From NCBI GenBank assembly GCA_030432775.1, contig JAUILO010000001.1:1-34929 (forward strand): 34,929 bases of DNA. Reading direction: 5' to 3'. The notes under the pieces were generated by a model. It saw only the letters and a program-made list of their open reading frames with translations, made no database searches and was not told the origin of the DNA. Positions 16,048-24,922 of the stretch are shown here, piece after piece. This DNA comes from Alphaproteobacteria bacterium. GTDB taxonomy: Bacteria; Pseudomonadota; Alphaproteobacteria; Micavibrionales; Micavibrionaceae. Within the stretch, counting starts at the first letter, position 1. The number at the start of each line of letters is the position of its first letter. The position numbers were made by a program, and so were the translations under genes.

Positions 16048-16581
16048 ATGAAGACAGCGATGAATAAATGGACGACAAAGCTCAAGATAAATAAAATGTT
16101 TATGTGTATGGCATTTACTCTGGTTTTTTCCATTTCATCATCTGCTTATGCGATATCCGCGTCATCTTGCTATAGTCTGGACGAAGCCGAAGCAGAGCAG
16201 GGGTTGCGTATTCATAGCGAGCTTATGGTGATTGGCCTGAATTGCCAGCATATGCAAAGAGTTGGTGGCCCCGGTTTATTTGCCAAGTACAGAAATTTTA
16301 CTTCCGAACACGAACATCTTTTCGAATATTACGAAGATAAAATGATGGGCTATTACCGCCGTCAGGGGTATAAGAATCCGGAAAAAGAGCTGAATAACCT
16401 GCGTACCGAATTTGCGAATAAAATTTCCAATGATGCAGCGCGCATGCGTCCTGATGTCTTTTGCTACCGCTATGCTTCACGCATAGATCAAGTGGCGGAT
16501 CTGTCAACGTCCAGTGTTAGAAAATGGGCGTCTACATTTTATGACTCACACCCTGTGAGCTACCCTATTTGTAAACAGTAA
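16048..16581 (+). CDS. Secreted protein of unknown function with four cysteines
   Basis: 177 residues from ATG 16048. A GTG two codons earlier is possible. The N-terminus has basic residues, then a hydrophobic stretch (MFMCMAFTLVFSISSSAYA) and a likely signal peptidase site after AYA, so the mature protein of about 140 residues is probably periplasmic. After the signal there are four cysteines (SSC, LNC, FCYRY, YPIC), which could form two disulfides. The mid-region is Tyr/Glu/His-rich and helical. I do not recognise a family. It stands alone between the dehydrogenase and the symporter. Composition and codon use look like the neighbours. Confidence 0.75.
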   Translation: MKTAMNKWTTKLKINKMFMCMAFTLVFSISSSAYAISASSCYSLDEAEAEQGLRIHSELMVIGLNCQHMQRVGGPGLFAKYRNFTSEHEHLFEYYEDKMMGYYRRQGYKNPEKELNNLRTEFANKISNDAARMRPDVFCYRYASRIDQVADLSTSSVRKWASTFYDSHPVSYPICKQ

Positions 16582-16621
16582 AATCGGACCTTATAGGAAT
16601 AAACCCTTTTCATTGTGTCGT

Positions 16622-16646
16622 TAATCACACTATGCTGTTGTGATTA
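16622..16646. promoter_or_regulatory. 8-9-8 perfect inverted repeat upstream of the symporter
   Basis: TAATCACA and TGTGATTA flank a 9-base centre, 48 bases before the symporter ATG. There is no T-run, so this is not a standard terminator. It could be an operator. The arms contain TCACA/TGTGA but in the opposite order to a CRP/FNR box, so I do not assign a regulator. Confidence 0.45.
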
Positions 16647-16693
16647 TTCGCTATTTTTGGCGCAAGTTATAAACGATATATGGGGCTTATTTT

Positions 16694-18271
16694 ATGGCAG
16701 ACACAGAACAGGTTGAACAGATCGGCGAGCAAATTGTTGAGCAAATCTCAGATACAGCAGCATCGCTGCCTGATGTTCAAGCGGATCAAACGTCTTTTTC
16801 TTTCAGCGGCATTGACCAGTTCCTAAGCGACAATTTTGACCCGATCGCCAAAAAGGTCGAGTCTATCGTTTTCTATGAGTTTGATTTATTTCCGGGCATG
16901 TTCGAAGAAACAGTCAAAATAAAGCTGATCCTGATCTGGCTTGTTTTGGCAGGTCTGTTTTTCACCTTCAGTATGCGATTTATGAATGTGCGTTATTTCA
17001 GCCACGCTTTTAATATCCTGCGCGGCAAATACGACACAGATGGCAATGATGGGGAGATTAACCGCTTTCAGGCATTGGCAACATCGCTATCGGGCACTGT
17101 GGGGCTTGGCAATATTGCCGGTGTCGCAATAGCAGTATCCGCAGGCGGCCCTGGCGCTGTTGTCTGGATGATTGTTATGGGTTTTTTCAGTATGATGACC
17201 AAATTTACCGAAGTCATGCTGGGGGTTAAGTATCGTAAACAATACGAATATAAAGGTGTTGTCCATTATTCCGGTGGCCCGATGTATTATTTGCGGGCTA
17301 TTTTTGCCAATCGTAATATCCCGTTTGTCGGCCAGTTTATGGCGAGCCTTTTTGCCGTTCTATGTATTTTAGGTATGATTGGTGCCGGTCCATTGTTCCA
17401 GACCAATCAAGCATATCAGCAATTCGTTTTGGTAACTGGCGGTGATGAAAGCTTTCTTGCTGATAAAGGGTGGCTATTCGGTCTTGTGATGGCAGGGCTT
17501 GTGGGTATTGTTATTATTGGCGGTATTAAATCAATCGCCAGTGCGGCGAGTAAAATTGTGCCATTAATGGGTATCGTTTATATGGCTGCTGCCTTCATAG
17601 TGATTGCTATCCATTTTCACAATATTCCAACCGCATTTACCGAGATATTCAAAGGTGCTTTTAACTTGAAGGCAGGGTTTGGTGCATTTTTGGGAGTAAT
17701 GCTTGTCGGGGTGCAGCGCGCGACATTTTCCAACGAGGCAGGTTTTGGTACAGCCGCGATTGCGCATTCTTCGGTAAAAACGAATGATCCGGTCACGCAA
17801 GGCTTTGTCGGTATGTTGGGGCCGTTTATTGATACGGTTCTTGTATGTACAACGACAGCGCTCGTCATCGTTATTTCCGGTGAATATCTGAACGGCGCGC
17901 CGGCTCAAGGTTTTGCCGAAGGTGTTGAATTAACCTCACGGGCATTCCAATCCGGCATTTCATGGTTCCCTTATGTTTTAACGCTCACGGTCTTTTTGTT
18001 TGCCTATTCCACTATGCTTGCATGGTCATATTATGGCGAAAAAGCCTTTACGTTTCTTGTGGGTGATAACAAATACACCACGCTGATTTACAAGATATTC
18101 TTGTTGTTCTTTATCGTGGTGGGCGCCGCAGCCAGCTTGAGTAGTGTTGTTGCCTTTACGGATTCAATGGTCTTTGCCATGACGATTCCCAACCTGATCG
18201 GCCTGTATTTTGTATCCGGTGAGGTGCGCCGGGATGTAAAAGAATATCTACAGAAGCTAAAATCTGCGTAA
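16694..18271 (+). CDS. Alanine/glycine:cation symporter (AGCS) family protein
   Basis: Inner-membrane Na+ (or H+)-driven amino-acid importer. 525 residues with about 10-11 membrane segments. A Gln/Glu-rich cytoplasmic N-terminal region of about 75 residues precedes the first helix and is longer than usual. Family hallmarks: FQALATSLSGTVGLGNIAGV, then AGGPGAVVWM, KFTEVMLGVKYR, GGPMYYL, RATFSNEAGFGTAAIAH and FAYSTMLAWSYYGEKAF. These fit alanine or glycine transport, though the exact substrate cannot be read from sequence. ATG at 16694 is within an AT-rich leader that holds an inverted repeat (16622-16646). Confidence 0.93.
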   Translation: MADTEQVEQIGEQIVEQISDTAASLPDVQADQTSFSFSGIDQFLSDNFDPIAKKVESIVFYEFDLFPGMFEETVKIKLILIWLVLAGLFFTFSMRFMNVRYFSHAFNILRGKYDTDGNDGEINRFQALATSLSGTVGLGNIAGVAIAVSAGGPGAVVWMIVMGFFSMMTKFTEVMLGVKYRKQYEYKGVVHYSGGPMYYLRAIFANRNIPFVGQFMASLFAVLCILGMIGAGPLFQTNQAYQQFVLVTGGDESFLADKGWLFGLVMAGLVGIVIIGGIKSIASAASKIVPLMGIVYMAAAFIVIAIHFHNIPTAFTEIFKGAFNLKAGFGAFLGVMLVGVQRATFSNEAGFGTAAIAHSSVKTNDPVTQGFVGMLGPFIDTVLVCTTTALVIVISGEYLNGAPAQGFAEGVELTSRAFQSGISWFPYVLTLTVFLFAYSTMLAWSYYGEKAFTFLVGDNKYTTLIYKIFLLFFIVVGAAASLSSVVAFTDSMVFAMTIPNLIGLYFVSGEVRRDVKEYLQKLKSA

Positions 18272-18388
18272 AGTTTCGTAATTCATTGTTATAAAACAAG
18301 AAAATATAAACTGTACGTGTATTAGCAAAATCTTAGATATGAGATGAGTTGAACAGAGTAAGATCTTGTTCAAAACTGTTTTTTTTAT

Positions 18389-18476
18389 TCATCCACAAAA
18401 AATGTTTTTTCAGGGATTTCGCTAAAGCCAGTATAAATGCGGCTTTGGCATGGTTTAGAGCTGTTTTTTATCCACA
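18389..18476 (+). promoter_or_regulatory. DnaA-box-like sites in the 360-bp gap before the coiled-coil gene
   Basis: TTATCCACA at 18468-18476 is a perfect consensus DnaA box. TCATCCACA at 18389-18397 is one mismatch away. Both follow CTGTTTTTT, so the two form a loose direct repeat, and AAAGCC/GGCTTT forms a hairpin between them. The rest of 18272-18631 is AT-rich and I see no gene in it. Too few boxes to call an origin; DnaA-linked control of a neighbour is possible. Confidence 0.4.
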
Positions 18477-18631
18477 GCCCACTTAAAAAACCGTCTTGTT
18501 CTGCTTAAGAAGTCATGCATAAGCTTATTCGTTTCAAAAATTGCGTAAATTTTCCGGTAATACTGGCTGTTTAAAACAGGGTTTTGGTAATCCGGTTAAT
18601 TTTGATCTGAATGATATAGGAAGGGCTTGTC

Positions 18632-21600
18632 ATGACATCTTCACCCGTGAAGAACGATAACGTTAAAAATGCGACTGAATCAGACGAGGAAAAGAACGCG
18701 GAATTATCAAGCGATCTAGGTGGTTTGCGCGCATCCAAAACGACAGCAGCCCCATTGAGTGGCTCTTTGAGCGCTGACAAAATCTATCCTGCCGGTGGCA
18801 ATCGTTCAGAACGCATCCCGCCTGTGACTGCTAAAAAAGCAGAAGAAATCAAAGGCAATTCATCATTAAGACATATACGCATAACACCTAGCGAAGGCGC
18901 AGAAGATACCTTATCTACATCTATGGCCTCCAGCCCAGCAGCGTATAAAAGTGGTTTGAATGTGTCTGTGAAACGTACAGGAGCAAAAACTGCCCTCAAG
19001 CAAGACAAATTCGGCCAGCAAAAACAAAGCCGAGAAGAACAGAAGATGGAAAAATCTTCATACATGCAAAGCCATAAGAAATCTCAAGCACAGGCACAAA
19101 TGCAGGCGCAGACAAGCTATACCGCATCAACGGCCCTGGATGATGATGTGTTGGTTTTGCGTCCGGTAAACGCCAAGCAGGTCAAACAATCTTCGGTGCA
19201 AAAAATGCTCGTATTATTTGGCCTGATTGCAACTGGTATGTGGGTTGGATATAGTTTTTTCTTTTTATTACACGAATATACAAGCGGCGCCCTTGCTAGT
19301 ATTGCGCCGCATGAATTTGGCGGAATGCTGGCTGGTATTCTTGCACCGGTTGTATTGTTTTGGGGGCTTGTAAGCTATATTCAGCGCGGTAATGATATTC
19401 ATCGTTATTCAGACGCGCTACGCGGCGAATTGCAGGCAATTTTATTCCCGTCCGAAGAAGGTGCAGAGCGTGCCAATAAAGACATCGAGCGCTTGAGCCA
19501 GCAAGCAGCAGAGCTTGCCGCATCGTCAAAAGCGGTTACAAGAACAATCGCACAGGCGCGTCAAGGGCTTCGTATTGAGCTTAAAGAATTCACTTCGATA
19601 ACCGAAAAAGCCGAAGAGCAGGTCGAAAAACTATCGGAGATTGTGTCTAATAAAGCACTAACGCTAAGCCAGCTTGCCAGTGAAATTGAGGAAAAAGCAG
19701 GCAGTATTGATGAAAAATCAAAAGAAGGCGCGCAGTCATGGATTGAAGCGACAGAGCAAATTCTTGCCAATGCAGCCCGTGTTAAAACCTCCATGGGTGA
19801 GGGGGTGCAACAGATCTTAGGTGCTTCGGACAAGGCGCAGGCCACCGCACAGGAAATTGAAGCCAGCCTTGATAACGGTTTTATTGGTTTGAAACAGACT
19901 GTGGCCAGCCTATCAAGCAAAATTGACGAGTTGAATGGCGAATTTGGTCTTCAATCAGGAAAACTTGAGGTAAGCGTTGATAAAATTGCAGCTAATACCA
20001 ATGAAATGTCGCAAGCCATGCAGGAACAAATTGCCAGCCTTGATGAAGCCACACAGGTCGCGCTTGATAAGATGGCTTATTCAGGAACATTCTTGCTTAA
20101 TCAGGAAAAATCACTTGAAACAATCGCAGAAAAGCTAGGTAAACGTGCCGACGAGATCGGCACAGTCATCGAGGGCAGCCTTGGTAAGCTGAACGATTCT
20201 GCGGATTACATCACAGAACAAACAAATATGATTGATGAACGTATTGATGCGCAGGCAGACCGTCTCAAAGATACTGTTGTCGATATCTTAAGCGAAACGG
20301 ACCAGATAGAAGCGGCAGCACAAAGCGCAGTGAACCGTATGAATGAAGCGTTACGCGTAGCAATGTCCGGTTCTGATAACTTATCGTCATCAATTCGTAA
20401 ATCTGTGAAATCTCTTGAGGATACAGCCGATACGGCAAGCGAGCGCGCGGAAATTATTCTGAGTAATTCGGCCGAGAAGATGAGCGAGCTTCATAACCTG
20501 ACGTCAGAAAACATTGCCCAGCTTGAGGCTGTATTGGTTCAGCTTGAAAAGAGCCGTGAAGATGCAACGAAAATGTCAGAAAACGCGCAAGATACAATTG
20601 ATAATCTATCCGATACTATTTCTTCAAAATCCGGTGAAGTGGCGCAATCCATTGCCGAACTTGAAAAAAGTATCGAAGATATCAGCCAGAGCCTGAAATC
20701 GCCATTGCGTGATCTTGAAACAACAGTCAGCAATGTAAGCGCCAAACATGGCGAGATAGAGCAAGTGCTTGCAAAACGTACGGGTGATTTATCTTCTGCA
20801 GCCGATAAGGCCAAGGAAACATCCGAATATATGCGTGATATTTTGCGTGAACAAACACATGATTTATCAGGTCTGTCTGGTCAGATATCGGCACATACAA
20901 GAACCATGACCGAGCAAATCGCACAGCAGAAATCAATGATTGAAGAAGAGGTGCGCTTATCAATTCAAGCACTTGTCAAAACAGAGCTGGCCTTAACCTC
21001 GCAGTCGGAAAATCTGGCACAGCTTTCTGCAAAAGCGGTAGAAGATATTCAAAGTGCAACGGATCAATTGTCTTCTTCGCATGGTGTTCTTGAAGCAAGT
21101 GCGCGGCAAAGCACAGTGTCACTGACCGAGCTTAATGCTTCGGTTGTCGTGCAAGCAAAAAACCTGCAGGAAGAGGCCGATAAATCAACACAGGCATTGC
21201 AGGCTACAAGAGCCGAACTTGAACAGACAACCAACGATTATGCGCCTATCTTTACGGACGCTATTGTCAATGCAAAAGAGGCGCAAACATCATTCGAGGA
21301 GCTATATAGCAGTTACGATAAAACATCACAGGCACAGCTGTCATCACTTGATCAGGCTAGCCAGATGTTTGAACAGCGCTTGTCCAATTTGCGTGATGGA
21401 AGCACAGCCGCCGTTGATCTGGTAAAAGATACAGGCGAAAATCTGGCGCGTCTTGTTGGCGATATCGATATGGCCGCACAAACAGCCACACAACGCATTC
21501 ATGATGTTGATGAGGCATTAAAAGACCGCTCTTCTGATGTGCATTTATCGGCTGATCAGGCCATCCTGAAAATTCAGAAAACGCAAACCGAACTCAATGA

Positions 21601-22690
21601 CCAGCTATATGATTTATCAAAATCTGTCGCGCAATCGATGGTTAAGATCTCAGAAGTCATGAGTGAGTTGGAAAGGTCATCTGATGTTGTGAGTAGCACC
21701 GTTGACGTTGCTGTTGAGCGTTTTGACCGTGTTGGTAGCAAGGCACGTGAGGAAAGCGAGATGCTGAATGTCAGCACCTCTAAAACGATGACAGCGAGCC
21801 AGGAGCTTGTCGATAATCTGAAGGAACAAACTGATATGCTGGTCAGTTCATCAAAAGACAATCTGTCAGAGTTGCAAAAAACCAGTGATCGCATCTCGGT
21901 ACGGATCGAGGAAGTCGCGGGGCAAATGCAAACAGCCCTAACGATTTCGCAGGGCTATAGTGATAATCTGCGTGAGCAATCAAGCTTTGTTGCACAAAGT
22001 TCTTCTGACGCATCGGAACGAATTGATGTGGCGCTATCAAGCCTTGCAGATAAAATGCAGGATGTTGAAGGTATCTCCAGCGATGTGCTTGAGAATATCA
22101 TTCATGCACAGGAAAAACTATCCGAGCAAAGCGACAGGCTTGTTGATGTCTCAGGCAGTGCCTTGAAAGCATCCGAAGAAATTGTGACAGGATTCAGACG
22201 CCAGACAGATACACTCTTTAGAACGATTGAAGATGCGCTTTCGGGCATGGATAAGATCAGAAAGATGGAATGGCGCGCCCAGCGTGATGCCTTTATGTCT
22301 TCTGCTAAATTCGTTGTGGAAAGCCTGCATTCATTATCGGTTGATTTCACACGTATGATTGATGGTGAAGTGCCGGAAAAAACGTGGAAAGCGTTCCAAA
22401 AAGGCGATGTTTCTGCGTTTACCCGTCGTTTGGCCTTGCTGAAGGACGATCTTCCTATGGATAAAATCAGTGCGAAGTTTGCTGATGATAACGAGTTTAG
22501 AACCTACGTTCAGCGTTATATCCGTCAGTTTGAAGATATTCTTGGCCAGGCCAAGGAAAATGACCATGGTGATTTGCTTGCTTCGACCTTTGCTTCAAGC
22601 GATGTCGGACATTTGTATGAGGTTTTATGTAGCGCCGCAGGTCGTCCATCTAGTCTAAAAGGTGGCGATAGAGCGAGAAAAGCAGCTTAA
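18632..22690 (+). CDS. Giant membrane-anchored coiled-coil protein, function unknown
   Basis: 1352 residues. Residues 1-185 are low-complexity, Ser/Lys/Ala/Gln-rich and likely cytoplasmic. Two hydrophobic segments (about 191-213 and 230-252) flank a short loop with APHEFGGMLAGILAP. Residues ~265-1205 are one long Ser/Glu/Asp/Ala/Gln helical region with heptad-like Leu/Ile/Ala spacing and no Pro-rich breaks, resembling the cytoplasmic rods of chemoreceptors or apolipoprotein-like repeats. There is no HAMP or methyl-accepting tip that I can see. Residues ~1210-1352 look like a compact C-terminal domain (KMEWRAQRDAF, EVPEKTWKAFQKGDVSAFTRRL, DNEFRTYVQRYIRQFE). Proteins of this layout occur in other Alphaproteobacteria, but I know no function. 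The gene stands alone, with the HAD gene starting 137 bases later. Confidence 0.88.
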   Translation: MTSSPVKNDNVKNATESDEEKNAELSSDLGGLRASKTTAAPLSGSLSADKIYPAGGNRSERIPPVTAKKAEEIKGNSSLRHIRITPSEGAEDTLSTSMASSPAAYKSGLNVSVKRTGAKTALKQDKFGQQKQSREEQKMEKSSYMQSHKKSQAQAQMQAQTSYTASTALDDDVLVLRPVNAKQVKQSSVQKMLVLFGLIATGMWVGYSFFFLLHEYTSGALASIAPHEFGGMLAGILAPVVLFWGLVSYIQRGNDIHRYSDALRGELQAILFPSEEGAERANKDIERLSQQAAELAASSKAVTRTIAQARQGLRIELKEFTSITEKAEEQVEKLSEIVSNKALTLSQLASEIEEKAGSIDEKSKEGAQSWIEATEQILANAARVKTSMGEGVQQILGASDKAQATAQEIEASLDNGFIGLKQTVASLSSKIDELNGEFGLQSGKLEVSVDKIAANTNEMSQAMQEQIASLDEATQVALDKMAYSGTFLLNQEKSLETIAEKLGKRADEIGTVIEGSLGKLNDSADYITEQTNMIDERIDAQADRLKDTVVDILSETDQIEAAAQSAVNRMNEALRVAMSGSDNLSSSIRKSVKSLEDTADTASERAEIILSNSAEKMSELHNLTSENIAQLEAVLVQLEKSREDATKMSENAQDTIDNLSDTISSKSGEVAQSIAELEKSIEDISQSLKSPLRDLETTVSNVSAKHGEIEQVLAKRTGDLSSAADKAKETSEYMRDILREQTHDLSGLSGQISAHTRTMTEQIAQQKSMIEEEVRLSIQALVKTELALTSQSENLAQLSAKAVEDIQSATDQLSSSHGVLEASARQSTVSLTELNASVVVQAKNLQEEADKSTQALQATRAELEQTTNDYAPIFTDAIVNAKEAQTSFEELYSSYDKTSQAQLSSLDQASQMFEQRLSNLRDGSTAAVDLVKDTGENLARLVGDIDMAAQTATQRIHDVDEALKDRSSDVHLSADQAILKIQKTQTELNDQLYDLSKSVAQSMVKISEVMSELERSSDVVSSTVDVAVERFDRVGSKAREESEMLNVSTSKTMTASQELVDNLKEQTDMLVSSSKDNLSELQKTSDRISVRIEEVAGQMQTALTISQGYSDNLREQSSFVAQSSSDASERIDVALSSLADKMQDVEGISSDVLENIIHAQEKLSEQSDRLVDVSGSALKASEEIVTGFRRQTDTLFRTIEDALSGMDKIRKMEWRAQRDAFMSSAKFVVESLHSLSVDFTRMIDGEVPEKTWKAFQKGDVSAFTRRLALLKDDLPMDKISAKFADDNEFRTYVQRYIRQFEDILGQAKENDHGDLLASTFASSDVGHLYEVLCSAAGRPSSLKGGDRARKAA

Positions 22691-22732
22691 AACAACTTAA
22701 AAAATATTCTTTCTTTAACTGGTAATGATTTA

Positions 22733-22761
22733 TTGATACTTTCAATATATTGTTTTTATAT
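22733..22761 (+). promoter_or_regulatory. Candidate promoter of the HAD-IIA gene
   Basis: TTGATA is followed after 17 bases by TTATAT (or after 18 by TATATG), about 67 bases before the ATG, in an AT-rich gap. Confidence 0.35.
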
Positions 22762-22827
22762 GCTTTCATTTTCATATGGAACATACTGAAATAATTAAAC
22801 AAACAAGTATCAAAGGGTCAGTAAACC

Positions 22828-23760
22828 ATGGGTCAGACCAAATTTTGCCTCGGCATATCGGACATCTCAGACAGCTATAGTGCGTTCATCATTGATCAGT
22901 GGGGCGTTCTGCATAATGGCGAGAAAATTTATGATGGAGTTGTTGAGTGTCTCAAAGAACTCAAGGATCGTAAAAAGCACGTTATTATCTTGTCTAATTC
23001 CGGTAAGCGTTCGGAAGAAAACAAAGAACGTCTGAAGAAAATGGGTATCGGCCCCAGTCTTTATACAGAGATTATTACATCTGGTGAGATGACATGGCAG
23101 GGTTTGAAAGACCAGGATGACGGTTTTTTCACTGGTCTTGGTAAAAATTGCTATCTCATAAGCCGTGGCGGTGATCGTTCGATTGTTGACGGTCTTGATA
23201 TTGATGTTGTCGATAATATCGAAGATGCCAGCTTTTTACTGATTAGTGGTTCTGATGCGCCGGAGAAGAATTTGGTTGATGATTATGAACCAATCTTAAA
23301 GGCCGCAATTCGTAAGCGTTTGAAGGCAATATGTGCCAACCCTGATAGTCGTGGTTTAATTGGTAATAACCATGTGCTGGGTCCAGGCATGATTGCACGC
23401 CGTTATCAGGATTTTGGCGGTGTTGTGCATTATATTGGTAAGCCGCATCAGCCTATATTTAAATATTGCATCAAAAAATTACAGAATAATGATATCTATC
23501 CCGGTCAAACCGTTATGATTGGTGACACAATGGCGCATGATATTCTGGGCGCGGCAGCCGTGAATATAGATTCCTGTCTTGTGCGCACAGGGATGCATTA
23601 CGGGTCGTTCAAGACCTGCGAAAACATGGCAGATGTTGATAAAGCGCTGAATGTTTTAACCCTGCAATATAACAACGTACGTCCGACATATCTTGTTGGA
23701 TCGCTTCGTTGGGGGAACCCATTGCCGGATCGCAAACATAAAAAGCATTCAAGACGCTAA
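22828..23760 (+). CDS. HAD superfamily class IIA hydrolase (TIGR01459-like)
   Basis: 310 residues. Motif I reads IIDQWGVLHNG with Asp in the nucleophile position. Motif II is ILSNSGKR. The conserved Lys and motif III appear as KPHQPIF and GDTMAHDILGA. The C2-type cap between motifs II and III matches class IIA enzymes such as NagD-like sugar or nucleotide phosphatases. The closest family I know is the alphaproteobacterial TIGR01459 set, of unknown substrate. The last ~20 residues are basic (RKHKKHSRR), which is unusual for the class and may be a lineage-specific tail. ATG with AAAGGGTC upstream. Convergent with the patatin gene, whose stop is 102 bases away across a pyrimidine-rich stretch with no clear hairpin. 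Confidence 0.88.
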   Translation: MGQTKFCLGISDISDSYSAFIIDQWGVLHNGEKIYDGVVECLKELKDRKKHVIILSNSGKRSEENKERLKKMGIGPSLYTEIITSGEMTWQGLKDQDDGFFTGLGKNCYLISRGGDRSIVDGLDIDVVDNIEDASFLLISGSDAPEKNLVDDYEPILKAAIRKRLKAICANPDSRGLIGNNHVLGPGMIARRYQDFGGVVHYIGKPHQPIFKYCIKKLQNNDIYPGQTVMIGDTMAHDILGAAAVNIDSCLVRTGMHYGSFKTCENMADVDKALNVLTLQYNNVRPTYLVGSLRWGNPLPDRKHKKHSRR

Positions 23761-23862
23761 TTTTTCTTTTCTAAATTTTCTTTTCCAGATTTTCTCTTAT
23801 GGGTCTGCGTTTTTCCGTGCGTTGTATTTCGCTGTTTGCTTGAACAGGTCTTCGAAAACAAT

Positions 23863-24849
23863 CTATTCAATACCTTGATCATCATCAGGTATGCGGGGCA
23901 GCAATACATCCATTGCGGCTTTGATTTCATCTATATTCTTTTCAACCGATAATGCACCTTCGGCAATCAGCTCTTCTGCACGCTCAAACTCTAAAAGGCC
24001 GATATGACCAATATTAGGTTTGATATGTATATCCGGCGGGTCACCCGCAAGGCGTGATCGTGTCAATCTGTCCTGAATAATATTCAGCGATGAAATCATA
24101 ACGCCAAACATACTGGGTCCGTCTACTTCGCGGCGGAACAGGCGGCGGGATAACGCGCCTTTGAATTTCTTTTGGTCTTCAGGGTCAACATCCTGATCGT
24201 TAAATACATCAAAACCGGCCACAGTTTGAAAATTTTGGCCGGGTTTGGCAGATTTACCAATCATATCGCCGTTCAAATCAACGGCAATTGTGATACGCGC
24301 GCCAAGTGCCTGACACACCGAGACCGGCACAGGGTTAACAAGTGCGCCATCAATTAAATACCGGTGGTTTAATGCCACAGGCGGAAATACACCGGGCAGA
24401 GCAAAAGAGCCGCGCATGGCATCAATCAGATTACCTCGCCGCAGCCATACTTCATGACCGGTTACCATATCTGTGGCAATGGCGATAAATGGATGTTCGA
24501 GATCTTCGATAACCATATCGCCAAAATAATGTTCCATTAGGGTCGTTAGTTTCTTGCCGCCAATAAGGCCGGCACTGCGAACGCGAAAATCCAGATAGCT
24601 GAACACTTTTCGACGATTTAACGATAAAGACCATTCTTCTAGATCATCGAGCTTTCCAGCTAGATAACAGCCGCCAACAAGCGCGCCAATTGATGTTCCC
24701 GAAATAACATTTGGGTATATGCCGTGTTTATTCAGCGCGCGAATAGCACCTATATGCGAAAAGCCTCTGGCGATGCCGCCGCCCAAAGCTAGACCAATTT
24801 TAGGCTGGTATGGTTTTTGAATATTTTTTTGCTTTTTTTCTTCGCTCAT
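23863..24849 (-). CDS. Patatin-like phospholipase (RssA/NTE type)
   Basis: 328 residues from the ATG at 24849. A GTG at 24858 adds three residues but lies only two bases from the GGAG site, so the ATG is preferred. The patatin catalytic features are all present: Gly-rich oxyanion motif GGGIARG (about 23-29), nucleophile Ser53 in GTSIG, and Asp167 in DGALVNP. This makes a Ser-Asp dyad lipid acyl hydrolase likely. No signal peptide, so cytoplasmic or membrane-peripheral. It is divergent from the ABC exporter gene, with a 73-base shared gap. Confidence 0.9.
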   Translation of the reverse strand: MSEEKKQKNIQKPYQPKIGLALGGGIARGFSHIGAIRALNKHGIYPNVISGTSIGALVGGCYLAGKLDDLEEWSLSLNRRKVFSYLDFRVRSAGLIGGKKLTTLMEHYFGDMVIEDLEHPFIAIATDMVTGHEVWLRRGNLIDAMRGSFALPGVFPPVALNHRYLIDGALVNPVPVSVCQALGARITIAVDLNGDMIGKSAKPGQNFQTVAGFDVFNDQDVDPEDQKKFKGALSRRLFRREVDGPSMFGVMISSLNIIQDRLTRSRLAGDPPDIHIKPNIGHIGLLEFERAEELIAEGALSVEKNIDEIKAAMDVLLPRIPDDDQGIE

Positions 24850-24878
24850 CTCTGGCACAACTCCTAGCTCGGAACGTA

Positions 24879-24908
24879 ATTATAGTGTATGTTCAGACCT
24901 TTATCTAA
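24879..24908 (-). promoter_or_regulatory. Candidate promoter of the patatin gene
   Basis: On the minus strand a perfect TATAAT lies 18 bases after TTAGAT, about 30 bases upstream of the ATG. The -35 is weak. Confidence 0.35.
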
Positions 24909-24922
24909 GGATAACACAAAAT

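Noticed and set aside
18272..18631. Replication origin
   Set aside because: Only one perfect DnaA box and one near match, with none of the usual origin genes nearby.
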